A stretch of DNA of 15,527 nt from JAGMXM01 sp964458325 (GCA_964458325.1 CAYWIM010000100.1:1-15527); one strand, 5' to 3'. Positions 1 to 7,526 are shown, counted from the first letter of the stretch. Translations and numbers: made by a program. Notes: generated from the sequence alone by a model not told the origin.

Positions 1-110
1 GAATGACCGTCCTCAATGAACTTGCTCAGCGCAGCGGCAAACCCAAACTGATCCGTGCGGTCGGGATCGTCGGTCCCGTGCTCGCCGCAGAGAAAGGAGA
101 GCCCCTGTGA
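1..110 (+). CDS. C-terminal fragment of probable AbiEi-type antitoxin (partial)
   Basis: The reading frame starting at base 3 is open from the window edge and ends at TGA 108-110. It gives about 35 residues ending LAAEKGEPL. The stop overlaps the GTG start of the next gene (107-109), the tight coupling typical of toxin-antitoxin pairs. The downstream gene is an AbiEii-type toxin, whose usual upstream partner is an AbiEi-type antitoxin and transcriptional autorepressor, so this is probably that partner's C-terminus. The identity rests on position only, because the visible residues contain no motif I can name. An in-frame ATG at base 3 exists, but a free 35-residue gene is less likely than a truncated one. 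Confidence 0.5.
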   Translation, partial: MTVLNELAQRSGKPKLIRAVGIVGPVLAAEKGEPL

Positions 111-922
111 AGGATTACCTGCGACAACTGGCGGCACAGGCGCCCAATGACCTGGCCCGCGGGAGCCTCGTGCGGGAATACCTGCAGGCGCGGGTGCTCG
201 AGTCGCTACAGGACGCGGGCGCATTCCTACGGTGGGCATTTGTCGGTGGCACGGCGTTGCGGTTTCTCTACTCCATCCCCCGGTTCTCGGAAGACCTCGA
301 TTTCTCGCTCATCCAGATGGGGGAGGACGCCGGGTTCCGATCGGCTCTGACCGAGGTCAAGCGTGCGCTCAGCCTCGATGGCTACCGGATCGAGATCAAC
401 GTGAGGGGCGAGAAGACCGTGTCCTCCGCCTGGCTCAAGTTCCCCGGCCTCCCCCACGAAATCGGCATGTCGCCGCATGCATCCCAGGTTCTTTCCATCA
501 AAGTCGAGGTGGACAACCGTCCCCCGCCGGGAGCGGGCATCGCGACATCCATCGTTCGGCGCCATGTAACCCTGAACCTCTGCCATCACGACAAGGCGTC
601 GCTATTGGCGGGGAAACTCCACGCCGTTCTGCACCGCAAATGGACCAAGGGCCGCGACCTTTACGACCTCGTCTGGTATCTGTCCGACCGTTCCTGGCCG
701 CCCCCCAACCTGGTGCTGCTCAACGCCGCCTTGACGCAGACCGGGTGGCAAGGCCAGGCCTTGACGATTGCCAGCTGGCGGGACGAACTCCGTCAACGGC
801 TGGAGACACTGGACTGGGAACGTGCGCGAGCGGACGTGCGACCCTTCCTGGAGCGGGAGCGAGACATTGCTCTGGTGTCCCGGGAAACATTGGGCATTCT
901 AGTCGGCGCGAAAAACCAATAG
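107..922 (+). CDS. AbiEii/AbiGii-family nucleotidyltransferase toxin
   Basis: This is a 271-residue cytoplasmic protein of the AbiEii family, the toxin half of type IV toxin-antitoxin/abortive-infection systems. Family members are nucleotidyltransferases; related MenT toxins modify tRNA acceptor ends. Motifs seen in order are: GGTAL (47-51) followed by SEDLDF (61-66), with the two metal-binding Asp residues D63 and D65; a third acidic strand, IKVEVD (131-136); and K170 with KGRDLYDL (181-188), the family's motif IV. All key residues are present, so it looks active. The start is GTG, fixed by the overlap with the preceding stop codon. The coding strand is slightly C-rich, unlike the strongly G-rich genes from 3 kb onward, which fits an accessory module. 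The family call is firm; the phage-defence role is inferred. Confidence 0.9.
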   Translation: MKDYLRQLAAQAPNDLARGSLVREYLQARVLESLQDAGAFLRWAFVGGTALRFLYSIPRFSEDLDFSLIQMGEDAGFRSALTEVKRALSLDGYRIEINVRGEKTVSSAWLKFPGLPHEIGMSPHASQVLSIKVEVDNRPPPGAGIATSIVRRHVTLNLCHHDKASLLAGKLHAVLHRKWTKGRDLYDLVWYLSDRSWPPPNLVLLNAALTQTGWQGQALTIASWRDELRQRLETLDWERARADVRPFLERERDIALVSRETLGILVGAKNQ

Positions 923-970
923 GATCAGGTCTATCGTTGTCCAAGCAGATCGATCCGGAGAACGGATCAG

Positions 971-1035
971 GATCAGTTAATGAGATTGCACTGCAACGCC
1001 TGTGGAGATTGTGACAATCTCATTGACTGACCCCT
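971..1035. repeat. REP-like imperfect palindrome between convergent genes
   Basis: Bases 971-988 and 1015-1032 are inverted copies matching at 16 of 18 positions, separated by 26 bases. The hairpin sits between the stop codons of the convergent toxin (922) and SUMF1 (1066) genes, a classic REP position where it could act as a bidirectional terminator or mRNA stabiliser. The right side, 1011-1035, matches the right inverted end of the RAYT relic (2666-2690) at 18 of 25 positions, sharing CAAT, TGAC and GACCCCT. It is therefore probably a REP or an end remnant of the same transposase family. Confidence 0.55.
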
Positions 1036-1065
1036 ATAAGCGAGCCGACCTCGATGGCCTGCCAT

Positions 1066-2223
1066 TTACGGCTGATCGGATGGGAGGACAGTCCGGAAGC
1101 CCAGGCCGATGCTTCCGTAGGCCGGATCGGAGTCGCTGCGCCCCGCCACCCGGCAGTACCCCGCGTAGTTGCCCCAGCCACCCCCGCGCGCCACGCGGGC
1201 CGAGCCCGAGCCTGGCCCTCGGGGATCGATCCCCGGCGACGAAGCATAGTAGTTCCAGTCATCCCAGTCCCAACACCATTCCCAGACATTGCCACTCATG
1301 TCATGCAATCGATACCCGTTGGCCGCAAATGATGCCACGGGGCTCGTGTAAGGATGGCCTCCGGTCGCGTAGACCGGATGATAACCGCGCGTGGGACTTT
1401 GATCATAGCTGTCGGATGACGAGCTGTAGTAGTTTGCCTGGCTGTGTGTGATCGTGTCCCCCCAGGGGAACCGCTTGCCCGAAAGGCCGCCTCGAGCCGC
1501 CTTCTCCCACTCTGCCTCGGTCGGCAGCCGGTATCCCGCATCCCATTTCACATGCGGCACAACCTGTCCGGTCCGATAAGGCTGGCTCAAACCTGAGTTC
1601 GTGTAATACGCCCATGCCCGACCCTCCCGCTCACTCCGCGCATTGCACCACTTCACCGCGTCATGCCAGTTGATCAAATGAACTGGATGATTGGCGCCTT
1701 TGCTGTAGTTCACCCCTTCATACCAGGATCCCCGGTTATCGAAGCTGTAACCGTGTCCCACTGCCCACTGATAGACCGCGTCCCATTCCGCCTTGGTCAC
1801 CTTCGTGCGATCCATGAAAAAGGCGCTGACGTATACTGCGTGCAGAGGAAGTTCAGCGGAATAGCCCTCGCTGAAGGCATCTCCCATCTGGAACGCGCCG
1901 GCAGGGATCAGGGCCATGCCCGCAGGATCACCTCGCACCCGGTAAAACATCGGGACTTGCACGCGGATCATCCCGTTCGTGTCGGCTTTGATCCCGACCA
2001 GGCTCGCCCAGGTGTTCGTCCACGGACCATTTGCCGTTGGCGCCCATTCGACGGTCGCCGCGTCGCCCGGCGGCAGGTTGGTGCAGATCAGTTCCCCGTT
2101 CTGGCTCAATGACCGGATCACCGGCGTTTGCCCGGCGGCCGGCAGGCTCAGCAAGGCCAGCCAGGCCGCGGCGAGGCTCAGGGCAAGAACGCATTGACTC
2201 AGGTTGAATGATTGTCTTTTCAT
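1066..2223 (-). CDS. Secreted SUMF1/FGE-like domain protein
   Basis: This 385-residue protein begins MKRQSFNLSQ, followed by a hydrophobic stretch (11-29) and AAGQ, a Sec signal peptide. Residues 33-98 form a small beta-rich region ending VPMFYRVRG. A SUMF1 (formylglycine-generating-enzyme-type) domain covers about 103-379, with MALIPAGAFQMG, YRLPTEAEWEKAARGG (231-246), MSGNVWEWCWDW (309-320), ARGGGW (345-350) and LGFRTV (374-379). Active FGE carries a Cys-x4-Cys pair just after this GG motif. Here the segment reads GGGWGNYAGYCRVAGR with a single Cys (C357) next to the structural RVA-R motif, so the catalytic pair is missing. A binding or substrate-recognition role is more likely than sulfatase maturation. 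I chose the ATG at 2223 because it opens the signal peptide; the frame stays open upstream into the RAYT relic. No strong ribosome binding site is seen. Confidence 0.85.
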   Translation of the reverse strand: MKRQSFNLSQCVLALSLAAAWLALLSLPAAGQTPVIRSLSQNGELICTNLPPGDAATVEWAPTANGPWTNTWASLVGIKADTNGMIRVQVPMFYRVRGDPAGMALIPAGAFQMGDAFSEGYSAELPLHAVYVSAFFMDRTKVTKAEWDAVYQWAVGHGYSFDNRGSWYEGVNYSKGANHPVHLINWHDAVKWCNARSEREGRAWAYYTNSGLSQPYRTGQVVPHVKWDAGYRLPTEAEWEKAARGGLSGKRFPWGDTITHSQANYYSSSSDSYDQSPTRGYHPVYATGGHPYTSPVASFAANGYRLHDMSGNVWEWCWDWDDWNYYASSPGIDPRGPGSGSARVARGGGWGNYAGYCRVAGRSDSDPAYGSIGLGFRTVLPSDQP

Positions 2224-2299
2224 CGTGCCAGGGACTGATGGGCGCCGAGGATCCTGTAGCACGGATCCGCGCGCCGATTCCAGCCTATTCCTGCTGCAT

Positions 2300-2690
2300 A
2301 GGGGTCGGTCATAACTATTGACACTGGCGGTCGTTCTTGCGCTTCTGCGCCAAGCAGTTAGAAACATGGGCCCAGGTTCCCATCGCAAGACGTTGGACGA
2401 TCGACTTCAACGTCATCGTCGTGTGCGCGCGCAACGGGTTGGCGATCTCCACATTCTCCGGGTTCCCTTTGCGCCGGCGGCCCGGTTCGGCTTCCGTCCA
2501 GGCTCGCTGTCGCAGTTGGTCCTTGTGAGAAAAACGGCCACGGCCCTCATCGTCTTGGAAGATGCGATGGCGGCGGTCGCCCCGATTCATCAGGTGGTAA
2601 ATGGCGCCAGGTTATTGGACGTGAAGTTTGCGCGGCATGGGGGGGAGTGCAGCAAACGGCCTCTTGTGTCAATAGTTATGACCGACCCCT
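2300..2690. mobile_element. Non-autonomous RAYT-family element with 25-bp perfect inverted ends
   Basis: Bases 2300-2324 and 2666-2690 are perfect 25-bp inverted repeats (outer end AGGGGTCGGTC, inner end TTGACAC). They enclose 341 bases that hold the two ends of a REP-associated tyrosine (Y1, HUH) transposase gene with its middle deleted. The catalytic part is gone, so the unit could move only with a transposase supplied in trans. It lies just upstream of the SUMF1 start and could affect its expression. Confidence 0.75.
2315..2638 (-). pseudogene. REP-associated tyrosine transposase, internally deleted, with nonsense codon
   Basis: Read on the minus strand from ATG at 2638, the frame gives MPRKLHVQ, then TAA at 2614-2612 where the family normally has Tyr, then PGAIYHLMNRGDRRHRIFQ. 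This is the recognisable RAYT N-terminus. After GRGRFS it jumps to the family's C-terminal region (ENVEIANPLRAHTTMTLKSI, then QRLAMGTWAHVSN). The stop TAG at 2317-2315 lies inside the left inverted repeat. About 107 codons remain against roughly 220-330 in intact members. The lost middle would hold the HUH metal-binding histidines and the catalytic Tyr. Nonsense codon plus deletion make this a clear pseudogene. An in-frame ATG at 2590 leaves a 91-codon open stretch, but it has no catalytic residues. Confidence 0.85.
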
Positions 2691-2909
2691 TCGACGGTCA
2701 GCCGGGTGATGAACCGGCCATTCCGGCTTCCGAGAGCGCTAGGAATTGGTTGCTTGCGGTTGTCGAGGACCTTGGTGTATCTGTAGCGGCGTGAGCTTGG
2801 CCTTGGTTCAGTCGTTTTGCGCGGCGTTGCTGAGGGTTCCATGTGGTACTACCGTCGCAACTGTCAGGCCCACCGCTGAAGCAGGTTTTAGCTGTTTGAT
2901 TAACAAGGA
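2691..2909. other. Intergenic region upstream of tRNA-Leu
   Basis: These 219 bases lie between the RAYT element and the tRNA. They must hold the tRNA promoter, but I find no convincing -35/-10 pair. The best candidate, TTGCGG (2754-2759) with TATCTG (2778-2783), is weak and far upstream. No credible coding frame or strong hairpin is visible. Confidence 0.4.
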
Positions 2910-2994
2910 GGGCACGTGGCGGAATTGGCAGACGCGTGGGACTTAGGATCCCATGGAGCAATCCTTGCAGGTTCGACCCCTGTCGTGCCCACCA
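2910..2994 (+). tRNA. tRNA-Leu(UAG), CCA encoded
   Basis: The acceptor strands 2910-2916 (GGGCACG) and 2984-2990 (CGTGCCC) pair perfectly and are followed by discriminator A and an encoded CCA. The D arm contains GCGGAATTGGCAGACGC. The anticodon stem TGGGA/TCCCA encloses loop CTTAGGA, giving anticodon UAG (Leu, CUN codons). A long variable arm (GGA-GCAA-TCC) marks it as class II, as expected for Leu. The T arm has the TTCGACC loop. The fold is complete, so the gene looks functional. It ends 62 bases before the sulfatase start with no clear terminator between them. Confidence 0.96.
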
Positions 2995-3056
2995 GAGGGG
3001 ACCGTGCTTGAGCCGGCGACGCGCCTGCCGTTGAGTCCATCCAGGAGAATAAAACG

Positions 3057-4649
3057 ATGAAAACCATTGCATGCATCATCGGGGTTCTGACAGCGGCGAT
3101 CCTGCTCGGGGCGCTGCCGGCTGCCAGCGGGTCGGAAGCGCTCCGTCCGAACGTTGTGTTCATCATGGCGGACGATGTCGGCTGGGGCGATTTCCAATGC
3201 TACAATCCGCAAGGCAAAATCCCGTCGCCGAACATCGACCGGCTGGCGCGGGAGGGGATGCGGTTCACGGACGCGCACACGCCGGCGGCGCTGTGCGCGC
3301 CGACGCGGTATTCGGTCGCGACCGGGAACTACACATGGCGGGGGCGGACGCCGGGGGGCACGTGGGGATGGAATCAGGCGCCGCCATTTCTCGACGGCCA
3401 AAAGACGGTAGGCCAACTGCTGAAAGCGGCGGGCTATCGGACCGGATTGTTCGGCAAGCTGCATTTTGGCGGGCAGTTCGAGACCGGGGCGGACGGCAAG
3501 CCGGATTTCACGAAGCCGATGACGGTGGGGCCTCGCCAGTGGGGATTCGATACCTCGTTTGTCCTGCTGGGCGGGCATCAGGCGCCCCCCTACATGTTTT
3601 TCGAGAACAATCGGGTGGCGGGCGATCCGACAAAGGTCACGCAGCTTGCGGCGGGCCCGCTCAATGGCGGTCAGGTCCCTTCGCCGGGGCCGGGCTTGCC
3701 CGGCTGGGATAGCCGGCAAGTTGGGCAGGCGCTGGTCGAGAAGGCGATCGCGTTCATCGACAAGGGCGGGCCGTTCTACATCCATCTTTCGACGGATGGC
3801 GCGCACGGCCCTTACACGCCTCCGGACACCTTGTTGGGAACGGCGGTCAAGGGCGTGTCGAAGATGACGCCCAAAACGGACATGGTGATGGAGGTGGATG
3901 TCGTGGTGGGCAAGCTGTTCGAGGCGCTGGAGAGGCGCGGTCTGCTCGACAAGACCTTGGTGATCGTGACCAGCGACAACGGTGGGATCCCCACTCCGCA
4001 GGATCGCGGGTTTGGCCACGATGCGGTCGGTGGATTGCGGGGATCGAAATCGTTCATATGGGAGGGGGGGCACCGGGTGCCGTTCGTGGCCTATTGGAAG
4101 GGGCGAGTGCCGGCGGGCACGGTTCGGCATCAGCTGATCGGGACGCACGACATTGTGCCGACGTTCGTCGAGCTGGCGGGCGGCGCGTTCGAGGCGCATC
4201 AAATGCTGGACAGTGTGAGCCTGGCCTCGGTCCTGCTTGGCGATCGGGGGGACGATCGGCCGGTGCGGCAGACGCTGCTGATCCAGAGCAGCCCGGGGCG
4301 GGATGCATTTACCGAGAGATCGCCCGATCTGCCCCGTGTCCAGGCGGTTGCCGCGCGCAAGCGGGCGCAGAACCGGCAGACAGCGATGAACCAGGCGTGG
4401 AACGCAGCCGCGAAGAGGGGTGCGTCGTCTGGCAGCGATGGCATGGCGCATGCGCTGCGCGAAGGCCCATGGAAACTGGTATTCGACATCGAGAACGACA
4501 AGCCGGTCGCCCTGTATGACTTATCGGACGATCTGACCGAGCAAAAGAACCGGATTGCCGAGGGGGCGCTGGCGGAACGGGTGCAGCGGATGGAGAAGAT
4601 TTACCGTGAGATCCGCGCCTCGAAACGCAGCACGAGCTTTGTGCGATAG
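3057..4649 (+). CDS. Secreted S1-family sulfatase (arylsulfatase type)
   Basis: This 530-residue hydrolase removes sulfate esters, probably from polysaccharide or other organic sulfates outside the cytoplasm. Residues 1-26 form a Sec signal peptide. Conserved S1 features are: metal ligands D39 and D40 in FIMADDVGWGDF; the formylglycine site C80 in LCAPTRYSVATG (C-x-P-x-R); K134 and H136 in GKLHFG; H250 in DGAHGPY; D307 and N308 in SDNGG; and K331 in GSKSFIWEGG. It is a Cys-type sulfatase, so it needs conversion of Cys to formylglycine by an FGE or anSME not present here. The SUMF1 protein nearby lacks the FGE cysteines. The start is supported by AGGAGA at 3043-3048. The GH10 xylanase follows 48 bases later, so the two may share a transcript. 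The substrate cannot be read from sequence. Confidence 0.95.
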   Translation: MKTIACIIGVLTAAILLGALPAASGSEALRPNVVFIMADDVGWGDFQCYNPQGKIPSPNIDRLAREGMRFTDAHTPAALCAPTRYSVATGNYTWRGRTPGGTWGWNQAPPFLDGQKTVGQLLKAAGYRTGLFGKLHFGGQFETGADGKPDFTKPMTVGPRQWGFDTSFVLLGGHQAPPYMFFENNRVAGDPTKVTQLAAGPLNGGQVPSPGPGLPGWDSRQVGQALVEKAIAFIDKGGPFYIHLSTDGAHGPYTPPDTLLGTAVKGVSKMTPKTDMVMEVDVVVGKLFEALERRGLLDKTLVIVTSDNGGIPTPQDRGFGHDAVGGLRGSKSFIWEGGHRVPFVAYWKGRVPAGTVRHQLIGTHDIVPTFVELAGGAFEAHQMLDSVSLASVLLGDRGDDRPVRQTLLIQSSPGRDAFTERSPDLPRVQAVAARKRAQNRQTAMNQAWNAAAKRGASSGSDGMAHALREGPWKLVFDIENDKPVALYDLSDDLTEQKNRIAEGALAERVQRMEKIYREIRASKRSTSFVR

Positions 4650-4697
4650 AGAATCTGCCCTTCGGTCATCCTTTCTGATCAACGGAGAAGGCACGTT

Positions 4698-6053
4698 ATG
4701 CCAACGGCTCGATTATCGATGGATGGGGCATTCACTCGCCGCCGGTTTATGCAGGCCGCTGGGGGAGGGGCTGCGGGGTTGTGGCTGGCCTCGGGGCGCG
4801 CGGCGGCGCCGGGGCGGACGGGGGTGCATCCGCAGGATCCGGAGGCGGTGGCGCGCGCGCGGGAACGCATTGCGCGGGTCCGGCGCGGTCCGGGCTGCGT
4901 TTGGGTGAAAGACCGGCAAGGGCGCTCGGTGGGGGGCGCGCGGGTTCGAATCGAGCAAGTGAGTCACGCATTCCGGTTTGGGTGCAACTTTTTCCGGTTC
5001 GGACGGCTGAACGCGCCGGAGCTCGAGGAGGAGTACCGGCGAAGGTTTGCGGGCGTGTTCAACTTTGCGACGTTGGGATTTTACTGGCCGTCGTATGAGC
5101 GTCGAGCAGGTGAGCCGGATTACGATACTACCGATCGAGTGGCGAGCTGGTGTCGGGACCAGGGCATCGTCTGCAAGGGCCATCCGCTGGTGTGGGATTT
5201 TGCGGATCCGGCGTGGCTACCGCGGGATTTCGCCGAGATCGCACGGTTATCGCATCGGCGGGTGCGGGAGATCGTGGAGCGGTTTGCGGGGCGGATCGAC
5301 ATATGGGACGTGGTGAACGAGCCGACGCATCTGGGTCGGTTCAACACGCGGCTGGGCGAGTGGGCGATGTCGGTGGGGGCGGTTCCGTATGTGCGCGAGC
5401 ATCTGGAGATTGCGCGGGCGGCGAATGCGTCCGCCATCCTGCTGGTGAACGATTACCGGACGGATCCGCCTTACTACAAGATCCTGGACGCATTGCGGAA
5501 GGATGGGCGATTGCTGATGGATGCGGTAGGGATTCAAAGCCATATGCACGGGAGCGGTTGGGCGCCGAACCGGATCATCGAGGTATGTGATCGGTTCCAG
5601 GGATTGGGATTGCCGCTGCATTTCACGGAGACAACGATCGTGAGCGGGCCGCGGATCGGCGATCGGCGCTGGGGGGGGACGACAGCGGAGGGCGAGGCCG
5701 CCCAGGCCGAGTATGTGCCGCAGTTTTACACAATGCTGTTCGGTCATCCGGCGGTCGAGGCGATCACGTGGTGGGATTTTTCGGACAATGGAGCGTGGCA
5801 GGGTGCGGCCGCCGGCTGGGTTCGTCCGGACATGACGCCCAAGCCGGTGTATGAGCGGATGCAGGAGCTGATTCGCGGCGAGTGGTGGACGCGGGCGGAG
5901 GGGAGGACGGGCGCCGATGGTCAATGGGTTACGTCCGCCTATTTCGGCCGGCAGCGGGTGGCGGTCGAGTGGCCCGGCGGGGGGCGCGAGGAGCGAGTGA
6001 TCGATTGGCGGCGCGGCGAGGAGAACCGGGTGGTGTTCGAAGAGGGGAGATAG
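4698..6053 (+). CDS. Twin-arginine-exported GH10 endo-1,4-beta-xylanase-like glycosidase
   Basis: This 451-residue protein has a Tat-type signal: RRRFMQAAGGGAAGLWLA at 14-31, then a small-residue cleavage region. A short beta segment (about 66-98) ends in FRFGCNFF and leads into a GH10 barrel. Seen there are the catalytic-face GHPLVWDF (161-168), the acid/base E208 in WDVVNEP, QSHMHG (280-285) and the nucleophile E311 in HFTET. ITWWDFSDNGAW lies near the barrel end. The last ~55 residues look like a small beta domain. Both catalytic Glu residues are present, so it should be active, probably on xylan or another beta-1,4 backbone. The ribosome binding site GGAGAAGG (4684-4691) fits ATG 4698; M8 is an alternative. 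It follows the sulfatase closely, suggesting joint attack on a decorated polysaccharide. Confidence 0.93.
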   Translation: MPTARLSMDGAFTRRRFMQAAGGGAAGLWLASGRAAAPGRTGVHPQDPEAVARARERIARVRRGPGCVWVKDRQGRSVGGARVRIEQVSHAFRFGCNFFRFGRLNAPELEEEYRRRFAGVFNFATLGFYWPSYERRAGEPDYDTTDRVASWCRDQGIVCKGHPLVWDFADPAWLPRDFAEIARLSHRRVREIVERFAGRIDIWDVVNEPTHLGRFNTRLGEWAMSVGAVPYVREHLEIARAANASAILLVNDYRTDPPYYKILDALRKDGRLLMDAVGIQSHMHGSGWAPNRIIEVCDRFQGLGLPLHFTETTIVSGPRIGDRRWGGTTAEGEAAQAEYVPQFYTMLFGHPAVEAITWWDFSDNGAWQGAAAGWVRPDMTPKPVYERMQELIRGEWWTRAEGRTGADGQWVTSAYFGRQRVAVEWPGGGREERVIDWRRGEENRVVFEEGR

Positions 6054-6143
6054 ATCCGCCGGGCGACATGGGCGGCTGCGGCTGGGTCGGCTCGGGGGAA
6101 AAAGCATTTGGGCGGCTGGCGGTCTTCTGCTAGGTTCGCGGCG

Positions 6144-6794
6144 ATGAACGATCGGATGCTGCTCGATGGGCTGGTGAACTATTGCTGTCTGCTGCTCATC
6201 GTGACCTTCCATGAATTCGCGCATGCGTGGGCGGCGTGGAAATGCGGGGACGACACGGCGCGGCTGCAGGGGCGCTTGACGTTGAATCCGCTGGCGCACA
6301 TGGATCCGCTGGGGACGGTGGTCCTGCCGCTGGTGGCGGTCTTTCTGATGGCGGCGGACTCGAGGATGGCGGGGTTCATCATCGGGTGGGGCAAGCCCGT
6401 GCCGGTGAATCCGTATCTGTTTCGGCGCCGGGGGCGGGACGACGTGCTGGTATCGCTGGCGGGGCCGTGGATGAACCTGGTGCTGGCGATCGGGGCGCTG
6501 GCGGTGGCGAGGATTGGGGAGGTGGCGGGGGTGGGCATGGCCCAGGAGACAGGGTATCGGCTGGCGCTCCTCAGCCTGTATCTGGCCTTCTTCAACCTGC
6601 TGCCGATCCCGCCGCTGGACGGTTCGAGCGTGTTGAAGTTCGCGACGCGGATGAGCGACGAGACGTATTTTCGGCTGTCGCAATTCGGTTTTCTGCTGGT
6701 GATTCTGGCGATCCAGATCCCGGCGGTCCGATGGATCTTGTCCTGGGCCACGCTGAACAGCCTCGAGGGGCTGCGATGGCTGGTGTGGCTGTGA
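6144..6794 (+). CDS. M50 family membrane metalloprotease (site-2 protease type)
   Basis: This is a 216-residue integral membrane zinc protease. The first hydrophobic segment carries HEFAH (23-27), the HExxH zinc site with catalytic E24. The third ligand motif, NLLPIPPLDGS, is in a later segment, and a hydrophobic stretch follows near the C-terminus. The short form without a PDZ domain matches the minimal rhomboid-like/YwhC branch of site-2 proteases found across bacteria. Substrates are unknown; relatives cleave membrane-embedded proteins such as anti-sigma factors, or are uncharacterised. I chose ATG 6144 because the frame upstream is open only from a weak TTG at 6108. The ribosome binding site is poor. 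The thymidylate kinase-like gene starts 33 bases downstream. Confidence 0.9.
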   Translation: MNDRMLLDGLVNYCCLLLIVTFHEFAHAWAAWKCGDDTARLQGRLTLNPLAHMDPLGTVVLPLVAVFLMAADSRMAGFIIGWGKPVPVNPYLFRRRGRDDVLVSLAGPWMNLVLAIGALAVARIGEVAGVGMAQETGYRLALLSLYLAFFNLLPIPPLDGSSVLKFATRMSDETYFRLSQFGFLLVILAIQIPAVRWILSWATLNSLEGLRWLVWL

Positions 6795-6827
6795 AAAAGA
6801 GTTGTGAATCCGGAGGACGGTTCTAGG

Positions 6828-7526
6828 ATGGCGGGGACGATGCGAACGCGATTTTCCGAACTGAATTATCCCGGCCGGCTGATTGCGGTGGAGGGTTTGG
6901 ACGGATCGGGGAAATCGACGCAGATTCACCTGCTGCAGCGGTGGCTGGAGCTGCAGGGATTGAAAGTGTTCTTCAGCGAGTGGAACTCGTCGGAGCTGGT
7001 CAAGAGCGCGACGAGCAAGGCGAAGAAGATGGAGCTGCTGACGCCGACGACGTTCAGTCTGATCCATGCGACGGATTTTGCGGACCGGTATGAGCGGCAG
7101 CTGGTGCCGCTGCTGCGGGCCGGCTACATCGTGCTGTGCGACCGCTACATCTTCACCGCGTTCGCGCGGGACGTGGTGCGCGGGTGCGCCGCGGAGTGGG
7201 TTCGGGGTCTGTACGGTTTCGCGGCGCTGCCGGACCTGACCTTTTTCTTCAAGGCGCGCCTGGAGGTATCGCTGCAGCGGATCCTGGATCATCGGCAGCA
7301 GCTGAAGTATTTCGAGGCGGGGATGGACATGAAGCTATCGCCGGACATTCACGAGAGCTTTCGGATCTTTCAGGGCAAGATACTGGATCAATATCTGGCG
7401 ATGATCGACGAGTATGGGTTTCTGGTGGTCGACGCCAACCAGCCGATCGAGACGCAGCAATCGGTGGTGCGGGAGATGGTGGCGGCGCGGCTGAATCTCG
7501 ACGCCTTCGCGCTGCCGAGAACTTGA
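6828..7526 (+). CDS. Thymidylate kinase family protein, copy 1 (canonical P-loop)
   Basis: This 232-residue P-loop kinase is of the dTMP kinase family, which phosphorylates dTMP to dTDP with ATP. Walker A is GLDGSGKST (23-31) with K29. The DRY motif (105-107) in VLCDRYIFTAFARD fits the TMP-binding Asp-Arg of the family. Residues 155-167, ending in FEAGMD, take the place of the LID region. The sequence ends without extra domains. GGAGG at 6812-6816 supports ATG 6828; a GTG at 6804 is in frame but precedes that ribosome binding site. A clear paralogue lies 15 bases downstream. Both share HATDFAD/YATDFAD, DRYI-T--ARD and GMD, so they arose by duplication. Divergence from classical Tmk means another nucleotide substrate is possible. 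Confidence 0.85.
   Translation: MAGTMRTRFSELNYPGRLIAVEGLDGSGKSTQIHLLQRWLELQGLKVFFSEWNSSELVKSATSKAKKMELLTPTTFSLIHATDFADRYERQLVPLLRAGYIVLCDRYIFTAFARDVVRGCAAEWVRGLYGFAALPDLTFFFKARLEVSLQRILDHRQQLKYFEAGMDMKLSPDIHESFRIFQGKILDQYLAMIDEYGFLVVDANQPIETQQSVVREMVAARLNLDAFALPRT

Noticed and set aside
2943..4451. 502-codon open frame on the minus strand
   Set aside because: Antisense to the sulfatase and overlapping the tRNA; Arg/Pro/His-rich with no recognisable domain.
5247..7292. 681-codon open frame on the minus strand
   Set aside because: It lies antisense to the GH10, M50 and kinase genes, is dominated by Arg, His, Pro and Gln, and shows no family motif. It is a GC-rich shadow frame.
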